Assembly (NCBI RefSeq): GCF_001698125.1
Contig: NZ_CP013854.1
Span: 3,658,001 to 3,722,000, forward strand
Source of the DNA: Pseudonocardia sp. HH130630-07
Lineage (GTDB): Bacteria; Actinomycetota; Actinomycetes; Mycobacteriales; Pseudonocardiaceae
Direction of reading: 5' to 3'
DNA: 64,000 nucleotides
Positions 51,279-59,451 of this stretch are shown here, piece after piece; the stretch's first letter is position 1; every line of letters starts with the position of its first letter. Made by a program: the position numbers and the translations under genes. A model generated the notes under the pieces. The model searched no databases and was not told where the DNA came from. It worked only from the letters and a program-made list of their open reading frames with translations.

Positions 51279-52420
51279 CCGCGGACCGCGGCGCCGGTGA
51301 CGAGGTCGTCGTCACCGGCATGGCCTGGACGACGCCGCTCGGGAGCGATCTCGACGACGTCTGGCGGCGGCTGCTCCGCGGCGAGCACGGGTTCGTCCGG
51401 AGCGAGCTGTCCGTCGAGGTCCGCAACGACGCGGCCGCGCTCGTCACCGAGGTCGACCCGGCGCTCCCGCCGGGGGAGCGGCTGCACCGGATCGCCGTGC
51501 CGGCGGTGCGGCGGGCGCTCGGCGACGCCGGCCTCGACGGGGCCGACCCGCGGGCCGCGTTCGTCCTGGCGACGAGCTACGGCGACCACCTGGACAGCGG
51601 CGACACGACGTCGCTGTCCGGGTGGGCCGGTGCCGTCACCGCCGCCGTCGGTCATCCGCACGAACCGGTGTCGGTCGCCACGGCCTGCTCGGCCGGGTCC
51701 GACGCGCTCGTCGTCGGTGCCGCGCTGGTCCGCAGCGGCCGGTACCCGGTCGTGGTCTGCGTGGGCGCCGACGTCGTGACCGACGTCAAGCGGCTCGGCC
51801 ACTCCGGGCTCGGCACCATGTCGCGGGACGCGTTGCGCGCCTTCGACACCGGGCGGTCCGGGATGCTGCTGGGTGAGGGGGCGGGGGTCGTCGTCCTGGA
51901 GTCCGCGGGATCGGCCAGGGACCGTGCGGCGCGCCGGTACGCGGTGCTGCGCGGGACCGGATCGGCCAACGACGCCTCCGGCATGACCGCCCCGGACCCC
52001 AGCGGCCGCAGCGTCCACCGGGCCGTCGAACGGTGTCTCGACGACGCCGGGCTGACCCCGGCCGCGGTGTCGGTGGTGTCCGCGCACGGCACCGGTACCG
52101 CACTGAACGACCAGGTCGAGGCGGCGTCGCTCGGCGCGCTGTTCGGCGGCGTGGCGGACCCGCCGCCGGTGTTCGGCACCAAGGGGGCGCTGGGGCACTC
52201 GCTCGGTGCCTGCGGGGTGATCGAGGCGATCTCGGTCGTGCTGGCACTGGCCTCGGGCCGGGTGCCACCGGTCCGTGGCCTGCGCGAGCCGCTCCCCGAC
52301 GTGCGGGGCCTGGTCCCGGTCGCGGCCCGCTCGGTGAACGGCACGGGCACCGGCTCCGCCGGGCTGTCCCTGACGCTCGGTTTCGGCGGCTTCAACACCG
52401 CGCTCGCCCTCTCCGTCTGA
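51275..52420 (+). CDS. Beta-ketoacyl-ACP synthase (FabF/type II PKS KS-like)
   Basis: 381 aa, slightly shorter than FabF (about 410). The complete Cys-His-His triad is visible: C138 in TACSAGSD, H271 in SAHGTGT and H308 in ALGHSLGA. GTKGALGHSLGACGVIEA and LSLTLGFGGFNTAL are typical of KASII/KSalpha. It should condense an acyl starter with malonyl-ACP on the adjacent carrier. The next gene encodes a shorter KS-like partner, as in minimal type II systems. Confidence 0.92.
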   Translation: MTADRGAGDEVVVTGMAWTTPLGSDLDDVWRRLLRGEHGFVRSELSVEVRNDAAALVTEVDPALPPGERLHRIAVPAVRRALGDAGLDGADPRAAFVLATSYGDHLDSGDTTSLSGWAGAVTAAVGHPHEPVSVATACSAGSDALVVGAALVRSGRYPVVVCVGADVVTDVKRLGHSGLGTMSRDALRAFDTGRSGMLLGEGAGVVVLESAGSARDRAARRYAVLRGTGSANDASGMTAPDPSGRSVHRAVERCLDDAGLTPAAVSVVSAHGTGTALNDQVEAASLGALFGGVADPPPVFGTKGALGHSLGACGVIEAISVVLALASGRVPPVRGLREPLPDVRGLVPVAARSVNGTGTGSAGLSLTLGFGGFNTALALSV

Positions 52421-52430
52421 AAGGTCGTCG

Positions 52431-52979
52431 ATGCACTCGTTCGGACTGTCGGCCCGCACCACGGACGATCCCGGTACGCACGCCCGCAACGCTCCGTCGC
52501 TCTACGCGGACCCGGTGGCCTGGCTGCTGTGCGAGGTCACCGGGCAGGCGCTGGCCGGATGCCCGGACGACGTGCTGCACCACACCGACGAGGTCGGCCA
52601 TCTCGCCGTGAGCGACCACGGCACGCTGGACACGATGCGCGCGCTCGCCCGCTCCGGGCGGCGCGGGCGGGTCTCGCCGCTGCGTTTCGCCGGGGCGAAC
52701 CCCGGGTCGCTGGCCGGGCTCGCCTGCCTGCGGTGGGGGCTGCGCGGACCCACCATGATGCTGGCGATGCCGCCGTCGCCGGCGGGACCGGCGGCCGTCG
52801 CGGTGGCGCAGCGGTGGCTGGACACGGGGCAGGCGCGCCACGTCGTGCTCGCCACGCACACCGTGCGCGACGGCGTGCACGAGGCCCGGTGCGCGGTGCT
52901 CGCCCGCGACGCGGTCGCCGGCACGACGCCGCTGGACTGGGCGGACGTCGCGGGCGGGGCCCCGGTGACCGTCCGATGA
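52431..52979 (+). CDS. Truncated ketosynthase-like protein (CLF/coronafacic acid synthetase-like)
   Basis: 182 aa, about half a ketosynthase. It contains LCEVTGQAL and a thiolase-like stretch SPLRFAGANPGSLAGLACLRWGLRGPTMMLAMPPSPAGPAAVAVAQRWLDTGQARHVVLATHTV, where the usual active-site Cys position has Met/Pro and no His residues of the triad occur. This matches the N-terminal-like KS proteins found beside ACP/KS pairs in coronafacic-acid-type clusters. It probably acts as a non-catalytic partner or chain-length factor. Starts 10 bp after the KS stop; its stop overlaps the ligase start. Confidence 0.7.
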   Translation: MHSFGLSARTTDDPGTHARNAPSLYADPVAWLLCEVTGQALAGCPDDVLHHTDEVGHLAVSDHGTLDTMRALARSGRRGRVSPLRFAGANPGSLAGLACLRWGLRGPTMMLAMPPSPAGPAAVAVAQRWLDTGQARHVVLATHTVRDGVHEARCAVLARDAVAGTTPLDWADVAGGAPVTVR

Positions 52980-54397
52980 GCACGACGGCCGCGGTACCCG
53001 CCCCCTGCACCTTCGACGCGGTCGACCGGCTGCTCGCCGACGCCGTCGACCTGGCCCCGTCGGCCGAGGAGTTCCCCGGGCTCGCCGCCGTCGTCGCCGA
53101 CCTGGCCGGGGTCGGGCTGCGGCCCGGCACCCCGGTCGCGATCGCGCTGTCCAACGGCCGCCCGCTGCTCGCGCACTGGTTCGCCGCGGTCCTGCTCGGG
53201 CTGGTGCCGGTCGCGGTGCCGCCGTCGACGCCGTCGGCCCGGATCCGCGACCTCGCCGTCGAGCTGGGCGTCGAGGCGCTGGTGGCGGCGCGGCCGGACC
53301 CGGCCCGGTTCGGCGCGCGGCGCCACACCGCGGTCGGCACCGAGCGGCTGGTCCGCCTCGACGGCCCGGAACGCCCGGTCCCGGCCTGCGAGCCGGGGGA
53401 GGTGCTGCTGCTGACGTCGGGGACCTCCGGCCGGTCGACCGCGTGCGTGCACCGGTACGAGTCGCTCGCGCGCAACGCCGCCTGGCACTGCGACTCGGTC
53501 GGGCTGGACCGCACCGACACCGTGCTCGTGTCGCTGCCGCTGTACTACTCGTACGCGATCGTCGCCCAGGCACTCGCGGCGCTGCACACCGGCGCCCGGC
53601 TCGTCCTCGACGGGCCGCCGTTCGCGCCCGCGCCGTACCGCACCGTGCTGCAGAAGCACGACGTCACCCAGTCCTCGGTGACCCCGACGATCGTGCGCCG
53701 GCTGCTCGACGACGGGGAACCGCTCCCGGCCGGGCTCCGGTCGGTGACGGTCGGCGGCGACCAGCTCGCGGCCGTGCACGTCGCCGGGCTGGTCCGGATG
53801 GACCCGGGCCGCCGCGTCTACGCCACCTACGGGCTGACCGAGGCCGGCCCGCGGGTCACCACCCTCGCCGCGCACGCCGAACCGGCGGCGCGCTGGGGTT
53901 CGGTCGGCGTCCCGGTCGGGGACGTGCGCACCGAGCTGCGGGCCGCCGCTGGACCCGGCGGCCCGCAGCGGTGCACCGGAACCGGCGAGCTGGTCGTGCA
54001 CACCGACACCGCGTTGCTGCGCACGGCCGGTCCGGTCGGGCGGGACCCGCTGGCCGCTCCGGGCGTCGTCGCGACCGGGGACCTGTTCCACCGCGACGAC
54101 GCCGGCTACCTCTACTTCGACGGGCGGCGCTCGGAGTTCGTCGTCGTCGGCGGGGAGAAGGTCTCGCTGCGCACCCTGCGCCACGCCGCCCAGTCGCTGC
54201 CCGGCGTCGTCCGGGCCGAGGCCGTGCCGGCCGAGGAGGGCGGCGACGTCGTCGTCGATCTCGTCGTCGACGTCGCGGGGCCGGACGCACCCGGCCCGGC
54301 CCAGGTCACGACCGGTCTGGCGCCGCTGCTCACCCGCGTCGAGCGGCCCCGCAGGGTCTCCGTCCGCCGCGCCGACACCGAGGGGTTCCGGAAATGA
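52976..54397 (+). CDS. AMP-forming acyl-CoA/acyl-ACP ligase-like protein
   Basis: 473 aa. Adenylation motifs: LLLTSGTSGRST (P-loop, A3), YATYGLTEAGP (A5), ATGDLFHRDDAGYLYFDGR (A7/A8) and GGEKVSLRTLRHAAQSLPGV. The final A10 Lys may be in EGFRK at the extreme C-terminus. Likely loads a carboxylic acid starter onto the ACP or CoA. Shorter than usual (500-550 aa), with the C-terminal subdomain compact. Coupled by 4-base overlaps on both sides. Confidence 0.88.
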   Translation: MSTTAAVPAPCTFDAVDRLLADAVDLAPSAEEFPGLAAVVADLAGVGLRPGTPVAIALSNGRPLLAHWFAAVLLGLVPVAVPPSTPSARIRDLAVELGVEALVAARPDPARFGARRHTAVGTERLVRLDGPERPVPACEPGEVLLLTSGTSGRSTACVHRYESLARNAAWHCDSVGLDRTDTVLVSLPLYYSYAIVAQALAALHTGARLVLDGPPFAPAPYRTVLQKHDVTQSSVTPTIVRRLLDDGEPLPAGLRSVTVGGDQLAAVHVAGLVRMDPGRRVYATYGLTEAGPRVTTLAAHAEPAARWGSVGVPVGDVRTELRAAAGPGGPQRCTGTGELVVHTDTALLRTAGPVGRDPLAAPGVVATGDLFHRDDAGYLYFDGRRSEFVVVGGEKVSLRTLRHAAQSLPGVVRAEAVPAEEGGDVVVDLVVDVAGPDAPGPAQVTTGLAPLLTRVERPRRVSVRRADTEGFRK

Positions 54398-55119
54398 CGA
54401 GCACCACCGACGTCCCGAGGCTGTACTGCGTCCCGCACGCGGGCGGCACGGCGGGCGCGTTCCGGCGGTGGGCCGCCGCGTTCGGCACCGACGTGGCCGA
54501 GGTGGTCCCGCTGGAGCTGCCGGGCCGCGGCAGGCGGGCCCGCGAACCCTTCGCCGAGACGGTGCAGGACGCGGCGGCCGTCCTGGCCGGGGAGATCGCC
54601 GGGGACCTCGACCGTCCGGGCGGGTACGTGCTGCTCGGGCACTGCATGGGTGCGTTGGTCGCGTTCGAGATGGCCCGCCGGCTCGAGGCCGACGGCGCCC
54701 GGCCCGCCGAGCTGCTGCTGGTGTCCGGGCGGAACCCGCCGCACCTGCAGACCGAGTGGGGGCTGCGGGTCGCCCCGCTGCCCGACGACGAGCTGTTCGC
54801 CGAACTGCAGGCGGTCGGCGGCGTGCCGCCGGGCCTGAGCCGGGCGATGGCCGGCGACTTCCTCCCGATGATCCGCGCCGACCAGCGCATGGTGCACCGC
54901 TACGACGCCGGCTGGACCGACCGCCGGGTCACCCCGCCGGTCCTGGTCCTCGGCGGCCGCGACGACACGATGACCGACGGGGCCCTGCTCGGCGGCTGGT
55001 CGGCCTACACCCGCGGCGGGTGCACCGTCGCCACCCTCGCCGGTGGGCACTACTTCCTCTACGAGCACGCGGCCGCGGTGCGCGAGCTCCTTGTCCGGCT
55101 GCGCGGGGTCCCGGCATGA
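54394..55119 (+). CDS. Type II thioesterase with Cys nucleophile
   Basis: 241 aa. PHAGGTAGAFRRW, ELPGRGRRAREPF, LLGHCMGALVAFEMARRLE, LVSGRNPP and GGHYFLYEH are diagnostic of RifR/TEII thioesterases of PKS/NRPS systems. The nucleophile elbow reads GHCMG (C84) where Ser is usual, so acyl transfer through a thioester is possible. The Asp (VLGGRDDTMT) and His (GGHYF) are kept. It may release or edit chains on the ACP, or transfer them to a second nucleophile. Confidence 0.88.
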   Translation: MTSTTDVPRLYCVPHAGGTAGAFRRWAAAFGTDVAEVVPLELPGRGRRAREPFAETVQDAAAVLAGEIAGDLDRPGGYVLLGHCMGALVAFEMARRLEADGARPAELLLVSGRNPPHLQTEWGLRVAPLPDDELFAELQAVGGVPPGLSRAMAGDFLPMIRADQRMVHRYDAGWTDRRVTPPVLVLGGRDDTMTDGALLGGWSAYTRGGCTVATLAGGHYFLYEHAAAVRELLVRLRGVPA

Positions 55120-56147
55120 GGTACCGCCACCTCGGGCGGACCGGCGTCCGGGTCAGCCCGCTCTGCCTCGGCACGCTGATGCTGGGTGCGTGGGGGGCCA
55201 ACGACGCCGCGGCCTCGACCCGGATCATCGACCGGGCGCTGGACTCCGGGATCAACTTCGTCGACACCGCCGACTCCTACTCCCGCGGGGAGACCGAGCG
55301 GATCCTCGGCGACGCGCTGGCCCGCCCGGGCCGCCGGGACCGGGTCGTGCTCGCGACGAAGGTCCACTCCCCGATGGGCGTCGACCCGAACGCGCGCGGC
55401 AACTCCCGCCGCTGGATCGTCACGGCCGTCGAGGACAGCCTGCGCCGGCTCCGGACCGACCGGATCGACGTCTACCAGGTCCACCGGTCCGATCCGCACA
55501 CCGACATCGAGGAGACCCTGGACGCGCTGACGGACCTGGTCCGGGCGGGCAAGGTGCGCTACATCGGCTCGTCGACGTTCCCGGCGCACCGGATCGTCGA
55601 GGCGCAGTGGGCCGCGCAGCAGCCCGGCCGCTCCCGGTTCGTGCTGGAGCAGCCGCCGTACTCGTTGCTGGCCCGCGAGATCGAGGCCGACGTGCTGCCG
55701 GTCTGCGCGCAGTACGACATGGGCGTCGCGGTCTGGAGCCCGCTGGCCGGGGGCTGGCTGTCCGGCCGCTACCGGGCCGGTGCCGAGCCGGAGACCTCGG
55801 GGCGCGCCGCCCGCTGGGCCGCCCGTTACGACATGGCCCGTCCGGAGAACCGGCGCAAGCTCGACATCGTCACCCGGCTCGCCGAGCTGGCCGACGAGGC
55901 CGGACTCTCGCTGGTGCACCTGGCGCTCGGGTTCGTGCTGAGCCACCGGGCCGTCACCTCGGCGATCATCGGCCCGCGCACCCTCGAGCACCTCACCGGC
56001 CAGCTCGGGGCCGCCGACCTGCAGCTGTCCGCGGACGTGCTCGACCGGATCGACGCGATCGTCCCGCCGGGGACGACCCCGAACCCGGCCGACGGCGGCT
56101 GGCGCGCGCCGGAGCTGGACGACCCGTCCCTGCGCCGGAGGGCCTGA
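55116..56147 (+). CDS. Aldo/keto reductase
   Basis: 343 aa. AKR fold with MRYRHLGRTGVRVSPLCLGT, catalytic Asp/Tyr in FVDTADSYSRGETE, Lys in VVLATKVHSPMG and His in YQVHRSDPHTDIEETLDAL, plus the NADPH-binding SAIIGPRTLEHL. It could reduce a beta-keto or aldehyde intermediate of the pathway. Start overlaps the thioesterase stop. Confidence 0.92.
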   Translation: MRYRHLGRTGVRVSPLCLGTLMLGAWGANDAAASTRIIDRALDSGINFVDTADSYSRGETERILGDALARPGRRDRVVLATKVHSPMGVDPNARGNSRRWIVTAVEDSLRRLRTDRIDVYQVHRSDPHTDIEETLDALTDLVRAGKVRYIGSSTFPAHRIVEAQWAAQQPGRSRFVLEQPPYSLLAREIEADVLPVCAQYDMGVAVWSPLAGGWLSGRYRAGAEPETSGRAARWAARYDMARPENRRKLDIVTRLAELADEAGLSLVHLALGFVLSHRAVTSAIIGPRTLEHLTGQLGAADLQLSADVLDRIDAIVPPGTTPNPADGGWRAPELDDPSLRRRA

Positions 56148-56150
56148 GCC

Positions 56151-56981
56151 GTGCCCGGGACGATCCCCGCCGACCTGCTCGACCCGGCCACCGGCGTCCT
56201 GCTGCGGTCGTTCGGCTCCGACGGAACGGACGCCAGGGTGGGCTTCGCGCTCTCCGGCACCGATCCCGTGCACCGGGTCTCCGACCGGTGCGCGGGCGAT
56301 CCGGTGCTGTTCGCGCAGTACGTCCGGCAGACCGGGCTCGCGCTCGTGCACCTGGGCGAGGGGGTGCCGTTCACCCACCAGGTCGCGCCCGCCTGGCTCC
56401 GCTTCGACGCCACCGTGGCACCCGGCGGACCGGCCGGGGACGCGGCCGGGGAGCCGGTCACGGCGGTGACCACCCGGGTCGAGGTCGAACGCCGCCGCGG
56501 CCAGGTCACCGGCATCGGCTACGACCTCGTCCTGCTCCGGGGCGGGCGGACGATCGGTACCGGAGGGGCCCGGCTGAACGTGCTCTCGCCGGCCGTCCTG
56601 CGGTTCGTGCGAGGGCGGAACCCGGCGCCGGACACCGGTCCCGCCCCGGGCACCGGCTCGGCGCCGGACGCCGGGAGCGACCCGTGCCGGGTCGTCCCCA
56701 CCGGACCCGCCAGCTGGGACGTCGAGCTCGATCCGGGGACGCTGCTCGTGTCCGGTCACCGCGCCGACCACGTGCCCGGCACGGTCCTCGTCGCCGTGGC
56801 CGGGCGGTTGGCCGCACCCGGCGGGACCGGCATCCGCAGCATGGACGCGGAGTTCTACGCCTACACCGGCGTGGGGCGCACGGTGACCGCGGTCGTCGAG
56901 CGGTCCGACGTCGGGGCGACCGTGGTCCTCGGGCACGGCAGCACCGAGACCTGCCGGGTGTCCGTCCTGCTCGATGCCTGA
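56151..56981 (+). CDS. AfsA-like hotdog-repeat protein
   Basis: 276 aa from the GTG at 56151. VHRVSDRCAGDPVLFAQYVRQTGLALVHLGEGVPFTHQ matches the first hotdog repeat of A-factor synthases (DP.L..E..RQ....H...GVP..HQF), and SGHRADHVPGTVLVAVAGRLA the second (DHVPGMVL.EA). AfsA/ScbA enzymes join a beta-ketoacyl chain to dihydroxyacetone phosphate on the way to gamma-butyrolactones and furans. The conserved Glu after DPVL is Gln here, so the activity may differ. It sits in the middle of the ACP-KS operon rather than beside a TetR receptor gene. Confidence 0.7.
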   Translation: MPGTIPADLLDPATGVLLRSFGSDGTDARVGFALSGTDPVHRVSDRCAGDPVLFAQYVRQTGLALVHLGEGVPFTHQVAPAWLRFDATVAPGGPAGDAAGEPVTAVTTRVEVERRRGQVTGIGYDLVLLRGGRTIGTGGARLNVLSPAVLRFVRGRNPAPDTGPAPGTGSAPDAGSDPCRVVPTGPASWDVELDPGTLLVSGHRADHVPGTVLVAVAGRLAAPGGTGIRSMDAEFYAYTGVGRTVTAVVERSDVGATVVLGHGSTETCRVSVLLDA

Positions 56982-57873
56982 CCCGGTCCCGGCCCGCGGC
57001 TGGATCGGCCGGTTCGGGTTGCTCGCCCTCGTCTGGGGGCTGACCTTCGGGTTCGTGAAGCTCGGCCTGGCAGGGTTCGCCGCCCCGGTCGTGTCGTTCG
57101 GCCGGGTCGCCTTCGGGGCGATCGCGGTGCTCGCCGTCGTGCTGGTGACCGGGTCGCGGATCCCCACCGGCGCCGGACTGTGGCTGCGGCTGGCGGTGGC
57201 GGCGCTGCTGCTCAACACGGTCCCCTTCACCCTGTTCGCCTACGCCGGGGAGCGGATCCCGTCGGCCCTGGTCAGCATCTGCAACGCGAGCACGCCGCTG
57301 TTCACCCTGCTGGTCGCGCTCGTCGCGCTGCCCGCGGAACGCCCCTCACCGCGCCGGGTGCTGGGCCTGGGCGTCGGCTTCTGCGGGGTGCTCGTCGTGT
57401 TCGGCGTGTGGCGGGTGGGCAGCGGGGACACCGCGGGGATGGCGATGGCCGTCGGTGCCGCGGCGAGCATGGGTGCCGGGTGGGCGTTCGTCCGGCGGTT
57501 CCTGACCGGGTCCGGGCACCCGGACCTGTCCCTGGCCGGGATCCAGCTGCTCCTCGGCGCGGTCCAGCTGGCCGTGCTCGCCCCGCTGCTGACGCCGCTG
57601 CCGACGGCGTTCCCGATCGGCCCGGTGCTCGCGGTCGTCGCACTGGGGGTCGTGGGCACCGGGCTGGCGTTCGCCCTGCAGTACGGCCTGGTGCGCGACG
57701 CCGGGGCGACGGTCGCGTCGACCGTCACCTACGTCGTCCCGGTGGTCGCGACGGTGGCCGGGGTCGCGCTGCTCGGCGAGCGGCTGTCCTGGAACCAGCC
57801 CCTGGGCGCCGCGGTGATCCTCGCCGGCGCCGCGCTGCTCCGGCCGGCGTCCCCGCGCACCGTCCGGGTGTGA
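56974..57873 (+). CDS. EamA/DMT-family transporter
   Basis: 299 aa, ten predicted helices in two EamA repeats (ALVWGLTFGFVKLGLAGFAAPVVSFGRVAFGAI...; LAVVALGVVGTGLAFALQYGLVRDAGATVASTVTYVVPVVATVAGVALLGERLSWNQPLGAAVILAGAALL). Starts 8 bases inside the AfsA-like gene, so it is most likely the exporter of the operon's product. Confidence 0.9.
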   Translation: MPDPVPARGWIGRFGLLALVWGLTFGFVKLGLAGFAAPVVSFGRVAFGAIAVLAVVLVTGSRIPTGAGLWLRLAVAALLLNTVPFTLFAYAGERIPSALVSICNASTPLFTLLVALVALPAERPSPRRVLGLGVGFCGVLVVFGVWRVGSGDTAGMAMAVGAAASMGAGWAFVRRFLTGSGHPDLSLAGIQLLLGAVQLAVLAPLLTPLPTAFPIGPVLAVVALGVVGTGLAFALQYGLVRDAGATVASTVTYVVPVVATVAGVALLGERLSWNQPLGAAVILAGAALLRPASPRTVRV

Positions 57874-57971
57874 CGCGGGCCACTCCGGCCTTGAGTGTGC
57901 CGTGGCGGCACGGCTTCTCCTGGTTCTCACGCAGCGAGGCCCACCACGCAGCGACGACACGGGAGGACGAG

Positions 57972-58700
57972 ATGAACGCGACGAGCACCCACCCCGCCCA
58001 GTACCGGGACGACGCACCCACCGAGCAGCTGCCGGTCGTCGGCGCGGCGCCCCGCCCCACCGGCCCCGCCGGTCCTGCGGCGAAGCCCGCGACCTCGGCG
58101 TCGGCGGCGTCGATGCTCGACCAGATGGGCGGCCCGATGGGGTTCGTCTACTCCACGGTCGCGGTCGTCGTGTTCGCCGCCGCGAACGCGTTCCTGCCGC
58201 TGCCGGTGACCGCCTCGATCGCGATCGGCGCGGCGCTGCTGCTGACGGTGTTCCGGCTGGTCCGCGGGGAGCGGTTCTCCTCGGCGGTCGGCGGCCTGAT
58301 CGGGGTCGGCGTGGCGGTCGGTCTGGTGGCCTGGACCGGGTCGGCGAAGGACTTCTTCGCGATCGGGATCTGGGCGGCGCTGGCCGGGTTCGTGGTCACG
58401 GCGGTGTCGGTGCTGGCCCGCCGGCCGGTGACCGGGCTGATCTGGAACGCGGTGCACGGCAACACCCATGACTGGCGTGCCGACCGGCCGAGCCTGCGGG
58501 CCCACGACATCGCGACGCTGGCCGCGGCCGCGGTGTTCGGCGCCCGGTTCGTGGTGCAGTACTGGCTGTACGCGATCGACACCACCGGTGGTCTGGCGAT
58601 CGCGCGGGTGGCGATGGGTACCCCGCTGACGATCGTGGGTGCGCTGGTCGTGGTGTGGGCGTTCCGCCGGACGAGCAAGCGGCTGCTGCCCCGGTCCTGA
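57972..58700 (+). CDS. DUF3159 membrane protein
   Basis: 242 aa. Soluble N-terminus of ~45 residues, then LDQMGGPMGFVYSTVAVVVFAAANAFL and four to five further helices with RPVTGLIWNAVHGNTHDWRADRP...FVVQYWLYAIDTTGGLAIARVAMGTPL, the signature of DUF3159, an actinobacterial integral membrane family without known function. ATG at 57972 with GGGAGGACGAG upstream. Separate from the biosynthetic operon by ~100 bp and followed by a terminator. Confidence 0.85.
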   Translation: MNATSTHPAQYRDDAPTEQLPVVGAAPRPTGPAGPAAKPATSASAASMLDQMGGPMGFVYSTVAVVVFAAANAFLPLPVTASIAIGAALLLTVFRLVRGERFSSAVGGLIGVGVAVGLVAWTGSAKDFFAIGIWAALAGFVVTAVSVLARRPVTGLIWNAVHGNTHDWRADRPSLRAHDIATLAAAAVFGARFVVQYWLYAIDTTGGLAIARVAMGTPLTIVGALVVVWAFRRTSKRLLPRS

Positions 58701-58713
58701 TCCCCTTCTTCCG

Positions 58714-58749
58714 CGGCGCCCGTCCTCCGTTCCCGGAGGGCGGGCGCCG
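58714..58749 (+). terminator. Hairpin terminator after the DUF3159 gene
   Basis: 16-bp stem with a single mismatch and a TTCC loop, followed by TTGTCC, 13 bp after the stop codon. Confidence 0.75.
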
Positions 58750-59143
58750 TTGTCCTGTCCGGGGATGCCGCCGGTCGAGGATCCGGGAGGGACGTTCGCG
58801 CGGAATCGCTGAGCAGGTAAGCGATGTGGCTGATGAACACTGGTCGCGGGACCGGGCGGAGTGGTGGTGGGCGCCGCCCCGGGACGAGGACTTCTCCCGA
58901 GAACGACTGACCGGGTAAGCGATTCGGCACGACAGAAGGTGCCCGCGCCGTGGGCCGAGGACCGCTCCCGATGAGGAGTCCGGCGCCGGGACGGTCCGCG
59001 TCATCGAAATTCGCTTACCCGGTCAGCGATTCTGGACGAGGGAGCACCATCGAGCCGCAGAGCTGCGCCGGGTCACGCGACGAGCGCGCGCGGGGGTCGT
59101 GCGCGGGGTGGCACGTGGAGTGCGCGCGGGCGCTCGTGGCGGT
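58750..59143. other. 394-bp intergenic region with a dispersed repeat
   Basis: Open frames here are short and unconvincing. The notable content is three copies of a roughly 25-bp motif at 58803-59033. Nothing else is seen. Confidence 0.55.
58803..59033. repeat. Three copies of a GAATCGCTGACCGGGTAAGCG-like motif
   Basis: Copies at 58803-58825 (direct, diverged), 58901-58925 (direct) and 59006-59033 (inverted). The core reads CTGACCGGGTAAGCGA and the flanks show weaker similarity (a GGGACG-like block before the core). The inverted pair 58901/59006 could pair over about 20 bases. Confidence 0.6.
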
Positions 59144-59305
59144 TCAGTCGGTGCGGTGCGCCCCGGCCGGGGTCTCGGCGCCGGACTCGTGCAGGACGCG
59201 GTGGATCTCCTCGCGGACCCGCTGCAGGCGCTCGACGGTCGCGGCCAGATCGGTGTCGATGCCCCGTACGGCGTTCTCGACGATCTCACGCGTACTCCGT
59301 GCCAC
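59144..59305 (-). CDS. Small coiled-coil protein
   Basis: 53 aa, GTG start at 59305 preceded by AGGTG on the minus strand. Sequence begins MARSTREIVENAVRGIDTDL and continues as an amphipathic helix with heptad-like Leu/Val spacing (LERLQRVREEIHRVL pattern), ending ETPAGAHRTD. Codon use looks native (GC-rich third positions). Divergent from the orphan response regulator. Function unknown. Confidence 0.5.
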   Translation of the reverse strand: MARSTREIVENAVRGIDTDLAATVERLQRVREEIHRVLHESGAETPAGAHRTD

Positions 59306-59451
59306 GAGGACACCTCACTTCTCCGGGGTCGGCCGGCACCCCACGTACCGGCCGCTCCAGTGAAAACCGTGCCGTCGGGGCATGGTCAAGCCCGTCTTCT
59401 CCGTCGGCCCGCGGCCCGGCGTGCCGGTCGGCGGGCCGCTACCGTGCACCC

